Part shown: piece after piece, positions 40,139-55,100 of the stretch
Position numbering within the stretch: position 1 is the first letter of the stretch
Layout of the letters: the number at the start of each line of letters is the position of its first letter
Assembly: GCF_030704535.1 (NCBI RefSeq)
Contig: NC_081812.1
Location: forward strand, 22,853,501-22,917,500
Direction: 5' to 3'
Length of the DNA stretch: 64,000 nt
Source of the DNA: Vitis vinifera
Lineage: Eukaryota > Streptophyta > Magnoliopsida > Vitales > Vitaceae
The notes under the pieces: generated by a model
What the model was told of the DNA's origin: nothing
Databases searched by the model: none
The model's input: only the letters and a program-made list of their open reading frames with translations
Program-made: the position numbers and the translations under genes

Positions 40139-43100
40139 TCAGCAGCCAGCAGCTTTGAGAAAGTTATCGTATGGACTTGATGCTGGTAGCTTGAAGAAGT
40201 GGGGGTGGTGCAGGTACTCAGTGGCACAGTGTATTGGAGCAGGGTCAATGGGTGGCTTGTGCAAATTGGCTGCAAAGTTCTGATCACTGAAAGGATTTCT
40301 TACCTGCATTTCCAATTAGGTTCAGAAAATGGGATTGCTTCAAAAAACACATTACCTATACTGATATTGTTTTAGAAAAAGGAAATAATCAACCACATGG
40401 GGCATAAGGCACTTAAGCCTTCATCTATCCTTAATTTGTTTGAAAAACTTAGGGCCTGATAGTTGTTTTTGAAAATAGTTTTCTATTTTTCAAAAAAAAA
40501 AAAATCAGGAAAATACATTTAACAACCAAAAAATAGAAAAAACTTTATGTTCTTAAAAACAGAAGACATGGTGCTTTTGAACTACATCTCTTAATTGTTT
40601 TTACTTGTTTTCTAAAGATTGTATTAAAAAATAATTATACAAATATAAAAAATGATTAAAAATACCACACTATAGATTGAAGTTATTTTTAAAACATAGA
40701 AAACAAGTTAAGAACATTTCAGGTTCCCAAATAAACCTCTTTTTTTTTTTTATTTACAAAACATCAAACAAAAACTAATTTTCAAAACCGTTTTCAAAAC
40801 TGTTCCCAAAATATTTTCACAAACTTCCCAGATAGAGTCTTAATTATATTAAGAATCATGAACAAATGACATAAAGAAAAGGGCTAATTGCGATGAATGA
40901 GACACGTGAATAAGTGGCCTCATAGGCCTAAATGAGTAGCATAGTAGGTAAAAATATGTGTGAAAGAATATATACCATGCATGTGTATGCATGTTGATTG
41001 AAGCTTACTAGAGCAAGGAAATGGACCATGGAAACTTACATCATAGCAATGAGTGATCATCTTCTTAGCCTCATCATCATGATTTTGAGAAGAGAAGTTC
41101 ATCAAACTTACTTGTTTTTGTTGGGTGCTGATCAGATTAGACATCTTCTGCTGCTTTCCCATCAGAAGTGCTTCACAGTGACCGGACATTTCCTTGTAAG
41201 ACACATCAGGTGCAGTTGAGACAGAGAATCGTCCAACTTCATGTGCTTTCTCCAAGACCTGCACGCATCAAGCATACTATAAACACTAGTTTGCTTACAA
41301 AGTTCTAGTTTAAGAGATTAAAAAGTTAATATCCACTTCAAAAGTGATTCTTCAATGGCAAATGTGATAATTACATATAACTGAAAATTTGATTGCATAA
41401 GACTACAATACCATTGTCAGTTGGACCATGAGATTCGAGACAGAAGAGCACCTAGGAAAGACTTGGAGATCATGACAAATGGATGACAAGAGTAGGAAAA
41501 AAGAAAGCCTCCAAGTTATGAAAAAACTTATTTTTGACATCAACAAGTGCACATACATTAGTCACATCCACAAGCGAGGGCTGTATGAGCAATGTATAGC
41601 ATATCATTCTATTAAAACACTATATATGTGCTAGTGTTTCTTCTACTTATTATCATTAAAACCGTTGATGTATTTCAACTAAAAAAAGACTTCATGTGAT
41701 ACTGTTTTTATTTAGCAGTTTCTTTACAATCACTACCTCTATGTATTAATTAAAAAAAGAAACAATTATGCCGTCTTGTGCCCACTTCAGTTAAACAAGC
41801 ATAAGCCAGAACCTAGTTGGACAAAGACGAGGTTTAAAAATTGTTCCAGAAATAGGGACATGTCCAGGGCCTATATGCTGCATGTTTAGGTGAGTCGGAC
41901 CAGTGTTGGTATCAGTTTTGGTGCAAAATTGTACCCATTACTTTTGAGATGAGTACCAGCTAGAACTAGAACAGAGCAGTGATTCTCAATCCAATGTTTT
42001 CCTCAATAACTGAACTAAAGAACAACCAAAAACCGCCCCTAAACCCAACCCTCTCAACCCCCATCCCATCCTCAGATTCGCACTTCCTTATCAAAAGCAA
42101 TGTCAATGAAATAATGCAATATTAAACAGAACATACTGATTCTAGAAGTTGATTGATGCCCAAAAGATTGGGGTTTTGCACAGACAACTGCAAATCATGT
42201 TTGGTTTGACTGTCATACAAATCTAGAAAGGCATCATCATCTGTTGCAGAAATTGCAGCAGCCTGCACAACAACAATAAAAACACTTAGTCCCAACTCCT
42301 AAGGTTAATAGAAAATTTTAAAATCTGGTGTAATTACCTCCTCAGGAGATTCATTAGATTTGAAATCAAGTCGTGTAGCATCCAGCAACATTTGGGTTCC
42401 CCATAAATATACATCATCAGGTAAAAATTCATGCACTAACTGCTCCCTTAGTATGGATGACTCAGACTGCATAAACAGCACCCCAAGTCATCATTTTATA
42501 TAATTCAGCTTGAAAAAATCAATGCTTCTAGCTATAAAGCATTAAAAGATAAATAATGCACACAAAATTTTACCTCTGACAGGTTTTCCAGACTCTTCAC
42601 AATTATGGTAGCAAATGATTCCCTAGTTTGTTCCTCAGCTATTTTTATTTGTGAAAGAGCTTTTAGAGCACATTCATCATCTTCTTTAGATCCATAAACT
42701 TTTGAAGCACAGTCAGATCCAGAGTTAACAGCCTGCAATTTATTATCTTGAACCAAGTGCAAAAATGGATCAACCTGCAATAAGAATGAAGCAAAATATT
42801 GAAGGAAATGTGAAATTTAACCAAGAACATGATGAGTTAGCATGAAGTGCACAAAAAAGAACCATAATCATCGGCTTCCATGCAAGTGCTATCGATTGCT
42901 CTTAGGCCACCAGTCACATGTGAGCTTACAAACAAAAAGGAAGCTGAAGCCCAAGCCCTCACTAAAAATGATAGACAACTTGAACAAGTGCAAGCAAGAC
43001 ATTAGCAATGAGTGATGTACCATTCTGTCCAAAAGTGCTGCCTTAGCACAAGGAACAAGAGGAAGAATATCGTAGGCCTTTGATGAAAAGACAATCATAG

Positions 43101-46100
43101 ATATCGCCAAGGTAAAGAGGGATCTGCGACGTGCTGGTGGCAAAGGCCCTGCAAAAATAAATGGAATAAATATTGAGATGGAGAGTAGACATAACCATTA
43201 CTGATATATGACAAGGTGACTGGCTCATTACATCATTTTACTAGGCAAGCTTACCCCTGAAGAGAAAAAAGGAATCAAGTTAAGGTATTTAAGTCCAATG
43301 AATTCCAAAAGGAACCTATATCCTTAATGTAAATACTCCCTCTCTCTCCCCACTCTCTCTCCCTCTCTATCTATCTATATCTATGTATCAGTATAGCTTA
43401 TCCAACTTGGTAATAAGAGATTTTCAAGACTACAGAAATTCCTTTGAAATGAACTTTAACTACTGAATTATTTCATGCTCTTAATTCTAAACACTATCAC
43501 TAAGAAGTCAATCTAATCTAAGAATAACTACCCAGTGTCCATATCCTGATATAACCCGAGTAGACAGAAAGTTATCAAGCATTGCAAGGTAACTTCTACC
43601 TCACACAAAATCCTTTATACTATACGAGCCAAGAGTTGCTTATTTGCTATATGTGTATAGGGTGTTGAAAGGGGATGGGTGGTTGGAGTTTAAGATTCAG
43701 ACTAATGCAACTGACTTCAATCATTCCAACACATGATCTCTTCAGCTTTAGGAAGGAAAGCCTCTAATATCTCCTTTTCCCTTCTTAGAAGAAATATCAT
43801 CATTACTTTTCTGGAGAAAACTTACAAGTAGATACAATCACACATGAAGCATGTTATTAAACTCTACTATCATTTCATTCTCTTGGAATAAGTGTTGCTC
43901 TTTGAAAACTAAAAGCAATAGGATTTTATAGAAAAAAATGGCATCGGATTTACCTCCATCCACAAGAGAAATGCTTCGCAAGGAAAATGCTAGCTGAAAA
44001 CTTCGAACTAGAACTTCATGGATAGAGTTCTGCAAGATATGAGCAGCACATATTTTAATGCAGCCCAGTTGATTGGGTCTAACATATATAACTAGAAACA
44101 GTAATGTGGCGATTAACACCAAAAAAATTACCAATTATCACATGGCTTGATCCAAACAAAGAGGTATGTTAAGAAACAAAGTTCCACAACCACAAATAAG
44201 AACTGGAAAAACACTCAAGATATTTTATGAAAAGCATGTACAATGTGTTCCAAAATGACAAAAGATAAATTATAACCAGATCAGCTCCCACATAAGATGA
44301 CATTTGCTTCATGCATCAATCACTCTAATTTTATTAAGTACAATGAGAAAGTTGAGGCATTTTACTTTTAGCAGTCAGCATATCAACTTTATCAATCCAA
44401 AACCTTTTTTTTTTTTCTTTCACAAAATACTGATCAACATGGTGCCTTATTCTATCATGTTGCATTGAGTTGTATGCAATACTGATGGCAGCCTTGTTGT
44501 CACAAACCTACTAGTAAAACCCAGCTCCTTCAAGAACATTGTCAATTACGATTTTTCACAAACTCTATGTGCCAATTGCCATTGATTTTGAATTCTTATT
44601 CCACATAAACTTTGCAAACCACCAGTTGATTTTTTTTCTAATCCAAGTCAAAGCATTACTGAGGACTGAGTAATGCCCAGAGGTGGATATCTTGTCTATG
44701 GGTCTGCAACTACCCGGCCTGCAACTATTACCCCACTCACATATAATCATGTCCAGTAAGAAGATGTCATTTTCTAGTGTGCAACTACTACCCAGTCTGA
44801 GGTCTGCGTAATGCCCAGAGGTGGATATCTTGTCTGTGAGTGTAAGTCTGCAACTACCCAGTCTGCAACTATTACCCCACTCACATATAATCATGTCCAG
44901 TAAGAAGATGTCATTTTCTAGAAGATGAGTAGTGAGAATGAGCCCAACTAAAGGTTGAAATATAAGCATGCAATGAAAATGGGTGTTAGTGTTGAATTAC
45001 AAATAATATTCTAGACAAAGGGATCTGCCACAGTGAAAAGAAAAACACCATCTTGTCTATAGAAATTAAAAACACAATACAATCATAATAGTATCACTCC
45101 AATATTTACCTTAGCTCGAGAGAACAGTAATACCAGGCTATATGTATGAGCAATTGCTTCATAGTTCTCAGGCATATTTGCAGGGGAAATGGACTGTGCC
45201 CAAATTGATGAAAGAAGAAGCGCAATCTGCCGGCTGCTCAGCTTCAGCGAAACTGCCTCCTAAGGTTTAACAAATATAAAACCAGTGGTAAAAGCAGATT
45301 GTGGAGCAGTCAGCGTAGGTCAGAGGTGAAAATTTCTGGCTCAGGTCAGGGAACCACCCATACAACACATGTAACAAGCCTGGGCCATGGCATGGCCTGC
45401 CTTTTTTTTTTTCATTTTTTATTCATCAGAGCCTGGCCTGCTATTTGATGTTCACAGAGCCAATAAACCCTAGGTAGATATAATTTAGGTGTCCATTTAT
45501 ATTCAAGCATAAGCAAACAAAATTAAGCCCAAATTTTCCCTATTGGATTCAGGTCAATATGGGGCTGTTATAGTGGCTGGGCCTGACTCATATAAAGCCA
45601 TCCCTACAACAGATAAGGATTCTATACTAGTATAAAATTTACCAGAACCTACCAATTCATTGTTTGAATTGCTCGTAAAATTTGCATCAGTTGTTAAAGA
45701 CATGGCTGAACTTTTCAAACTATATGCTCGGCTCAATGATGACTTCATTCTATTCAGAATTCCAGCATTGTTGTTCTTCAGTTCATCCTCTTTGTTCTCT
45801 TGACAGATATTTTCCTTTGAGAAAGATTTTTCCTTCCTCAGCTTCTCAAAAAGGGCAGCTGAGGAAGAAAACACAGAGACAGTTCTTGAAAGCATCCTTG
45901 GAAGATCTGAGGCCTTTTTCAACTCAGGGGTGATTGGACAGGGACGAGGGCAAACTGAAAACGGCACCAGGACAACAGAAAAGATGCGGTGAGCTCCAAC
46001 TCGTGTTTCATGGTCTGGATGGACCATGGCTGGGAGTAACTGATGAAACAAAGCCTCAGGGAATGCCTAAAGAAAAATAAGAATTTTAAAAAATTTGGAT

Positions 46101-49100
46101 GCAAGATTTGACCTAAAAAAGCAAAATATGGAAGTGACAGAATTTGTGCTCATGCCTTGTTTGGGTAACACAAATTTGGTATAGATGCTATGATTTGGGC
46201 AGTACGATAAACAGCAGCAATTGTAGTTCTGGCTATGACAGTAATAGTTGAGATGTTCTCCATCATTGCAGCCATAGCATCAAGAATTGGACCTGCCTCT
46301 CCAACCTGTTCATCAATGCAAATCAGTTTTATATTCCTCCTTTACAGGAAAAAAGAGAAGAAAAGAAAAGAAAAGAAAGGAAAGGAAAGGAAAGAAAGAA
46401 AGAAAGAAAGAAAGAAGAACGATTCAAATGAAGAATCCTCAACATTTAGAAGAGTGAAGTTAATTTCTCCATCAAACTCCTGGATAAAACACCATGTATA
46501 AATTTCAGAGATTTCATTTGATGTGAGTATTATTTCCCTGTTAGAAACTTAGATCAATTAAACTAATTGATATTGGAGACAACTGAAAACCAAAAAAAGA
46601 AAAAACATTTGCATCAGAAAACGTAGTTCTAATTCTAGGCTTCCAGTTTAGCTTTCAATAGCCACAAAATATTATGTGCAACAATTACTAAAAGAAGCCA
46701 AGAAATGGAGAGATACCTTGTACGACAACTGCACAAGGCACTCATCCACAGTTTCTTGAAATTTCCTGTTCCATTTAATTATGTCAGCTCCCAGATTTTC
46801 ATCGTCAATTGAACAGTGTATGCTTTTCCTCAAATGCCGCATAACATCACTAACAGCACCAATTATTGCTACAGAAGACTCAACCTTTGCATGTCGAGCA
46901 AGAGAGGTGGTGACCTCAACAATATCAAGCTGCATGCTGGGTTTTTTAAGGACATTTTTGTGATCAAGATGTTTAACTAATAAGGAAAGCAAAAAGTGTG
47001 TATTTTGCCCTGCAAAACCAAAATGAGGCAAAAGCCTGGATCAGTATGTATGTTGTCACAATAAATGAAAATATAATTTCTCTTTTCTCAATTCACCATT
47101 TTGTTAATAAATGAGAAAAGTGATGGCTTATGCTTTGTGAATCAAAAGAGGAAACTCCAGATTTGAAACACAAAGCTAAAGGGGGAAAAACTAGTATAAC
47201 ATTGCTCAAGAACTAAATGAAGATCAAATAGCATTAATGGAGAGATAATCAGGATGGGACCTCTGAAAAATGGTGATAAGAAGTGAAAATTTAACATAAA
47301 TACCAGAATTCTCCCCCAAAAACTGCATATCCTTAAGGACTGGAAAAGCTAGCCCATTTTCAGGAGACCATAAATTTCCATTATCAAAGTAAAGGAACAA
47401 GGACTCCAGAATCCGCCTTTTGGTTGTAGATTCCTTGGCCAGCAAGGCCATGTTATGAAGGCAAACCCTGGACCAAAAGCAGGGATTTTTGGCATCTTCC
47501 CTGCAAAGAGAAAAAATAATAATTTGTTGATAAGAAAAAATAAATACACAAGAAACTAAGTGTATTCAGTAAATTTTGATGACAAGATATTACGTTGACA
47601 CATTTACTTCGCCTTTCTCATTGACAATCGTATTCCAAGACAGGACCCTCATTGTGACCTCTGGTGAAGGAGAAACATGACCCTCAACTTTAAGTACTTC
47701 TTGCACCCATCGATTCTGGGCACCTGGCTTGTTAACATTGAGGTAATTTTCCAAAATGACAGAAACTACCTGTTTAATGATGAGGAAAACATGGAAAAAA
47801 GATATCAATAGCATTTTTGGTCTTCACATTGCTATACCTAAAGGGTGCTTCACCACCATAATTGTATGAAATCCAAAAAAAAAGGTGGATATAATTCATA
47901 AGAAGCTGTCAGCAGAACTTCCAACATCAATAGGTGACCCAAAATGGACTTTTTTACTTGGTCCATGTCTTCTGGGCTCAAGCAATCCTCTGTAGTCAAA
48001 CCTGCTGAAAATGTTGTGTGTACAACATATTTCAGTTTTGTGCAGGCACCAGGCAAACAGCCTGTTTGCAGGAGTCCAGTTCAGCTCGTAAGGCAGGTAT
48101 AAGCCTCTTCATCATTAACATTTTCAGTTTTATTCATATCACAGATCTGCTCTTTTTTAGTGCAGGGATTTAGTGTCAGAAAAAAGCAGAATTTTCCCAC
48201 ATTTATACTGTTTTTCACAAATTATCAAATGCAGACGGCTAAAAGAGCAATTTTTTCCACTTGAGGTATAAGGAGATATTTCTAATAAATTATGTAATAA
48301 CAAGCACACACAACATTGAAACAGGTCCACATGGGTCCACCATTTGTCCTTTTGGTACATATAGTTTAGCATTTCTACTATCTTTTCCGTACAATTCTGC
48401 TTTGGGTTCCTAGTGCATAACTTCCTAGTGCATTTAAAGCAAATAAAAGTAAATAAATGAATGTGAAAGATTTATAGGACAATGCTAATGAAGAAGATAA
48501 TACTGGAAGCTACATAGATTATCAAAAACCAAAAGAGTTTGCCAAGAAATATAGAGGAAAAGAAATATAGTCTAAATACTAATGCAAAATTTATTTAACA
48601 ATGAAAAAGTAATAAAATAATTCCAAAAATAGAGAACTGATCTGCACAATTCAAAGGTGATGTGATGTTCTGATTTCAATCGTGTGATCAAAGAACATGA
48701 ATATTACAATCAAGAAGTAAAAAGTTATCTGAAAATGAAATCAACATGAAAACAAAGCAATAAAATAGACAAGGTAAATGATGTAAATAAATGAAATTTT
48801 AATTAGGTGTGAATCTACTTACATTGTCAATCTCGGCTGAAATATGAGAGTGTTCACCCATAAACCATACCTATACATAAACAGAAACATGAACTGATGA
48901 TCCAACTGGGAGTAAACTATCTATCTTAAGATACCAACATGCAGAAAAAGCACAACTTGCAAAAGATGAAAAAAAGTTAAGAGATAGACACCCTATAGCC
49001 ATAAGATAGAAATGTTAATCAAAAAGCTTCAATAAACATCTGTAATGACTAATGAGTTCTTACTACTATTAACTAATGAAATACTATGAATACAAATTTA

Positions 49101-52100
49101 TTTGGGTCTTCGGAAAATAAATATTTGAAACGAGAACATGCATAAAAAAATAAATAAAGAAAATAAAATCACAACTTTAAAATACAAAAAAAAAAAAAAT
49201 GGTCAGGTTGTCCTTTTTCCCTTGACATCGATAGCCTGTAGAAGATTCATTTTGGGAAGCAATGAAAATATTCAAAAGATTATTTGTTGTAGACTGTAAA
49301 GGTATCAGATACTCTCTTTTATATATTTTCATACAAGTAGAAGTAAGAATTATAGCTGATGATAAGAGCCCAAGAAACTGTTAGAATATTAACAGAATCA
49401 AATCCAATAGGCTCACAAGGAAAACTACATACATGACTCCACCTGGCAAGAATAGAAATAACTAATAAGTACAATACTAAGTAGAAGTACATGATTAATA
49501 CATCAAAACAAACTGTGAACATGTCACAACTACCTCCTGGCACCATGTCATGAATGCTGTCACTTGGCACCACCTCCACCAAGGTGTTGGTCCATCATCA
49601 CCAACATCTGCTATCACCATCCACTTACAAACTTCAATGGTGTTCCACTGCTTCAGTCATCAAGGTCACTTGAAACATCCCACTGTTACCCTCTCCTACA
49701 TTGACCTTCTTATGAGGCATGAACTCCTAGGGTTTATTCACAAAGAAAGGGTGGGGGCAAGGGTAGTTTGGTTTCATTATCCTATTTAGACTCTTTTTAT
49801 TACAGTAAGATTGATTTTTAGTAGTTTACTTTTGTTATATTTTTGTTTTAGGTAGTGCTTAACTTTTGAAATGTCACTTGAAACATCCCACCATTACCAC
49901 CCCTACCTTCCCCCCTTCTGGTGAGGAATGAACTCCTAAGGTTTGATCTCAAAAAAGGGGGTAGGGGTTGAAAGACAAGGGTAGTTTGGTTTCATTAGGA
50001 AGAGTTACTCTCCGTCTGCAAGGATTTAATAGTAATCAGTTAGAATTGATTGGTCATACTTATACAATAATCTTTTTAGGTAGTGCTTAACTTTTGAAAT
50101 GTCACTTGAAACATCCCACTACCACCCTACCTTCACCTTCTGATGAGGGATGAACTTCTAGGGTTTATTCACAAAGAAGGGGGCCTTCTAGGGTTTATTC
50201 ACAAAGAAGGGGGCGGGGGGTTGCAAGACAAGGGTAGTTTGGTTTCATTATCCTATTTAGAGTCTTTTTATTATAGTAAGATTTTTTTTTAGTAGTTTTC
50301 TTTTTTTTTTCTTTGTTTTAGGTAGTGCTTAACCTTTTTTTTTTTTTTCAATTTCCTAATTTTTTTAGTCTTCTTATTATATTAAGAAAGTTTCTATTTC
50401 TTTTCATTTCTAATAAATATTATTTTCTTATTTCTTTTTTTATTCTTACAAGGAAAGATAAGAATTATGAAAGCTGTCTTATTAGGGAAAAGAGTCATGA
50501 AAATCTTTACATTGTTATACATAGATTTCCAAAATTTTTCACAGAAGTTTTAATCATACCTACTCCTAAGTGTGCTTGCTTAGGAAACCTATGTGTGATT
50601 ACCTAGGAACCTTGGTATGATTGCCAATGATATATCGTTTTTTTTTTCTTTCTTCTTCTTCTTTGATTTCTCATATTGTTATACAACAAACATATAACTT
50701 ATAGAGTGCAGGAAATTTAAAGATCCCGCATCACCTTCATCATTACCAGCATCACCTTCAGCAACCATAATTCTTGTCATACCTTCAGGAACCTACAATG
50801 TTAATTTAACTTAAATTCCCTTAAAGATTTCTAACGTAACATCCTAAATTCCAAAAGTTTCCAATCCTATGACTAGAAGCCCAAAACCCATCCCAATTCC
50901 CCAATCAAATGCATGCAAAGGGTGTTCATAATGAATAAAGATATCTTCAGTTTAGAAGCCTTTAGAAGGATGAACACAGGAGAGGTTTTAGGATATAATA
51001 GTGTTGTCAAATAACAAGTATGGAGATATGTTTTGAAGTCTAAAGGTTTTAGGATAAACATAATTAAGAAAGAAATTGTTGAATGTAATCTAAGTAAAAA
51101 CTGGGAATAGAAATGAAAGAATAGTAATTTTATTGATGAGGAATAGACTTTAAATAGAAAGGCACCACAAGGAAGCAAAACCTATGTACGTATAAAGCAC
51201 ACAATTGGAAGGAATATGGAAAATCTATGGACACAAATACCCAAAGGTGATCATTTTATCTTAAATGATTATCCACAAGGAATCAAAGATTTAAGATGGC
51301 ATTGTCCATAAAACTAAGCTGAAATTTGAAGTGTCCCAGTGCTTCCACAGTGTATAAAAATCACTGAATTTTAAACAAGACCAGAAAAAATAATAACAAT
51401 GGTGACTGTAAGGACAGCCATGCTTTAGCATTGAATGCTAGGATGCTACACAATCAAGAAATAGTATGCCCATGAAACAAGCATAGCTGAAAAGACATGG
51501 ATAAGTGGCCAATACAAGACAATATATCACAAAATGGAAGCAGTCTTGAGAAGGTAGAAATAACAGAGAAACAAAAGAGAGTTCAATTTAAGATGGTTTA
51601 ATTTTACATAATAAAGCCAATAACTGCACCTATAAGAATGAGAGATGTGATTTGAGTAGAAGGACCAACAGAGACAAGAGGAAGCTAAAATGAACGTTAG
51701 AGTTATTGAGAAAAAAAATGAGGTCTCTATATGATTTAACCAAAGTTATGGTGGAAAATAGAGATTCATGTAAAAGGAATTCATGTAGCGGATCCCAGAT
51801 AATTGAGATAAAGAGCTTTCTTCTTCTTCTCCTTGTAGCTGCATGGCAAATATGTCTTGTGAACTTGAAGTTTTGATATCTTTTCTTCTTCTTCTTAACA
51901 CCTAAAAGCTAATGACCAACAACTGCAATAGCCTTAATAGAATAAAAAACAGTTCCCATATGAAATGTATTTACACCCACTCCTGTTAGGAATTCCAGAA
52001 TGTGATGGATCAAAAAAATAAAATAAAGGAAAAAAATTGAATGATGTTAGATGGAATCTTCCTTCATCACCTTCAAGAGATTTTGCTCTGAATGGCTTAT

Positions 52101-55100
52101 ATGTCAATGCAACATTTACATAAAAAAATGCAATACTTTGGAATCCAACCAATGTATGTATAGACAAAATACCATTGAAGAAAGTGCATGCAACCCAGCT
52201 GAACGTAAATGCTGTGCCCTTTCATCTTCCCCCACTTCTTGGGCTAGCTGACAGAGTTTTGGTATGAATCCTTCTAAGTTACACATATAAGTCCCATCCC
52301 TCTGCAAAATTCAGTCATATAAAATCAGCCACAATTTCCAGTAGGGAGAAACCTGCAAGCTCAAAAACAAAATCATATGTGAAGCCAAAATCCTAAATTA
52401 TGTTTGAAGCCAAAATCCTGTAATTGGTGAATAAATACATGACAACCATGAAATGTATAATCACTGACAAGCCCAACCTGATTATTTACAAAGTCAAACA
52501 GTGTCTGGCATCCAATAATTTGCATTTCATCTTGTCGTGCTTGATCCAGCAAAGTGTGTATGATACTTAGCAAGCTACTTGCAAAAAGAGGCCTGAAAAA
52601 CTGTAACCGGTCATAAAACGTAAAGAAAGCAAGTAAAGACAAGCAGTTCTGCATAATAATATTATTAAATTACCATTAGTTCAAGGGTAGCCCTATTTGC
52701 ACTCCATACTTCTGCTTCTTGTACTCCAGTCTATGTGTGGCAAACACTGTAGGTAAAGAGCCAGAAGGAATAAGTGGAGTGCAAACAATGCTTCCCCAAC
52801 TCAACAAGGTATAAGTGAAAAACCAGTTTCCCTATTTCGCACTTAGGATAGCTATCATTAGTTTGTAACAAGCAGAGAATGATTGATACCAAGGCTCCAG
52901 CTTGAGAGGGAGCCTCAAAACACTAGCTATGAGTATTTAGACATTATACATTAACCAAAGTGAAATAATATAAGAGCTCATTTATTTGGTGAGAGTAAAT
53001 TGGAGTTAGAACTGGAACCTCACCCATCTCCAACCCAATTCCTTGCCACTTGAGCCACAATACAAAGGCTCCTTATCTCAGCTAAAGACAAAGGACCGCA
53101 ACTCTCATTTTCTCTCCTTTGTTTGTCTCATCTACCAAAGTTGATAAACACAAATAGGCAACTATATTGAAAGGTCCAGCATTCATATTTGTCTGGATGT
53201 GAGGCATTATCAACATGATGACACCAAGCTCCTTTTCCACTGTGTAGAATACTAATTAACAAGTGAATTAGGTGAATGATGATGCTAACAAACACTAGGA
53301 GTGATGCTATGTATGAGAACATGAGTTTGTCTCACCATGCCATTCACTGAGTGCAGTATATGAAGTAATCAAAGCAGTGGCATGGAATAGCAATGGTCAT
53401 CTAAAAAATGTACAGGTAACCAGTTCAGTTGTGACAATACTGGTTTGCTTTTCACAGTATTGAAGAGGAACAAGTTGAAGATGAAGACAAGTAAAAATAT
53501 GTACATAAAGCAGTACAAGTATACTACCAACCAAGTCCAGCATCATACATATTTAGAACTGGACAGGACTGTCAAACAAGTGAGCCATCAGCTCAGGCCT
53601 TCAATTGAACTGTTGGGTCATCTGACTTGACAAATCATCTAACTGCCTAAACCTGTTTGATCGCCAGAGTTCACACGTCTCAATCATTCTACCAGATTTC
53701 CAAAAATTTGGTGGGTTAGGATACAGATTAAAAATGATGAACTTCTAAATAGTAGAGGGTAGAAAGAAATGATCTCAAGATCTTGAGAGGTCAACACATG
53801 CCACCAACCATCACAACATAATCTCAATTTACTACTACATGATCCTTAAATATACTTGTTGGCCCATTACACACTGTGGACCCATATCCTAACAAGTTAA
53901 ACTTTTAGGAAAGTTTTTTTTTTTTTTTTTGATAAATAAACCTGAAGTATATTATCAAAGGGCAAACAACCACAATGCATACAGGATGTATACAATGTAG
54001 CCTAAACCTCTAAGAGCAAGCTTTGAAACAAAAAACCTCACCAGCCCTTAAGTGGAAATTAACCACTCCAAAAAACCTATAAGAGACAAGGACTCCTCTC
54101 CAATATACACTCTAGCCCAACTCCACAAATTACATACAAAAGAATTTTTGAGTTTCTCTATTGCTAAAGAACCCCCCCTAAAAGCTAATCTATTCATTTC
54201 CTTCCAAACCGTCCAAAAAATACACAATGGAATGGATTTCCAAATCTTTTTCTTTTTTTTGCCCACAAAATGGCCCCTCCAACTAAATAACACATCTTTT
54301 ACTGTTTCAGGGAACACCGACTGAATGCCAAACAAGGCAAAAACAATCTCCCAAAGGACTCTGCCCACTATACAGTGTAAAAGAATATGATTTACAGTTT
54401 CTTCTTCATAGCCACACAAAAAGCAACAATTTGAGAGCTGCCACCCTCTTTTTTGGAGTCTATCTAAGGTAAGAACCTTCCCCCACGTAGATTCCCAAGC
54501 AAAAAAGACAACTTTGGTTGGGACTCTATCCACCCAAATGCAATTCTTCGGGAAGGAAATGTCATTGGGAGCAATCAACAGATTGTACGCTTCCTTAACA
54601 CCAAACTTTCTATTTCCCCCACCCTTCCAAGTAACTGAATCCTCCTCTAAAGTTAGCCTGTAGCCCCTCAAAATGATTAACAAATCTCCTATCAAATCCA
54701 ACTCCCAATCATTAAAAGCTCTAATGAATCTTAGATTCCATCATTCCTGACCAAAAGTCGAATCCCACACTTCATCCACCGTTGCATTCCTATGGATAGC
54801 TAAAACATATAATTGGGGAAAAATTTGGGACAGTGCTGCAATGTCACACCAATGATCAGTCCAGAATCTAACTTTAGTACCATTACCAACTTCGAACTCT
54901 ATATTTTCCCAACACCAGTTTGTTTCCTTCAAAATCTCCTTCCAAACCCCTACTCCAAACGTCCCATTAGCCTCATTTGTCCTCCAACCAAGGCTCTCTT
55001 AGTCTCTTGCCCATGCTTAACCAAAATCACCTTCTTCGAAAGGTTTTCCTTTTCACAGGCAAATCTCCATATCCATTTGCCAAGTAAGGCCTTGTTCAAA

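Noticed and set aside
45554..46051. Start codon at 46051 as an independent gene
   Set aside because: The segment is exon 10 of the EFR3-like gene; the frame continues upstream to a proper acceptor at 46066.
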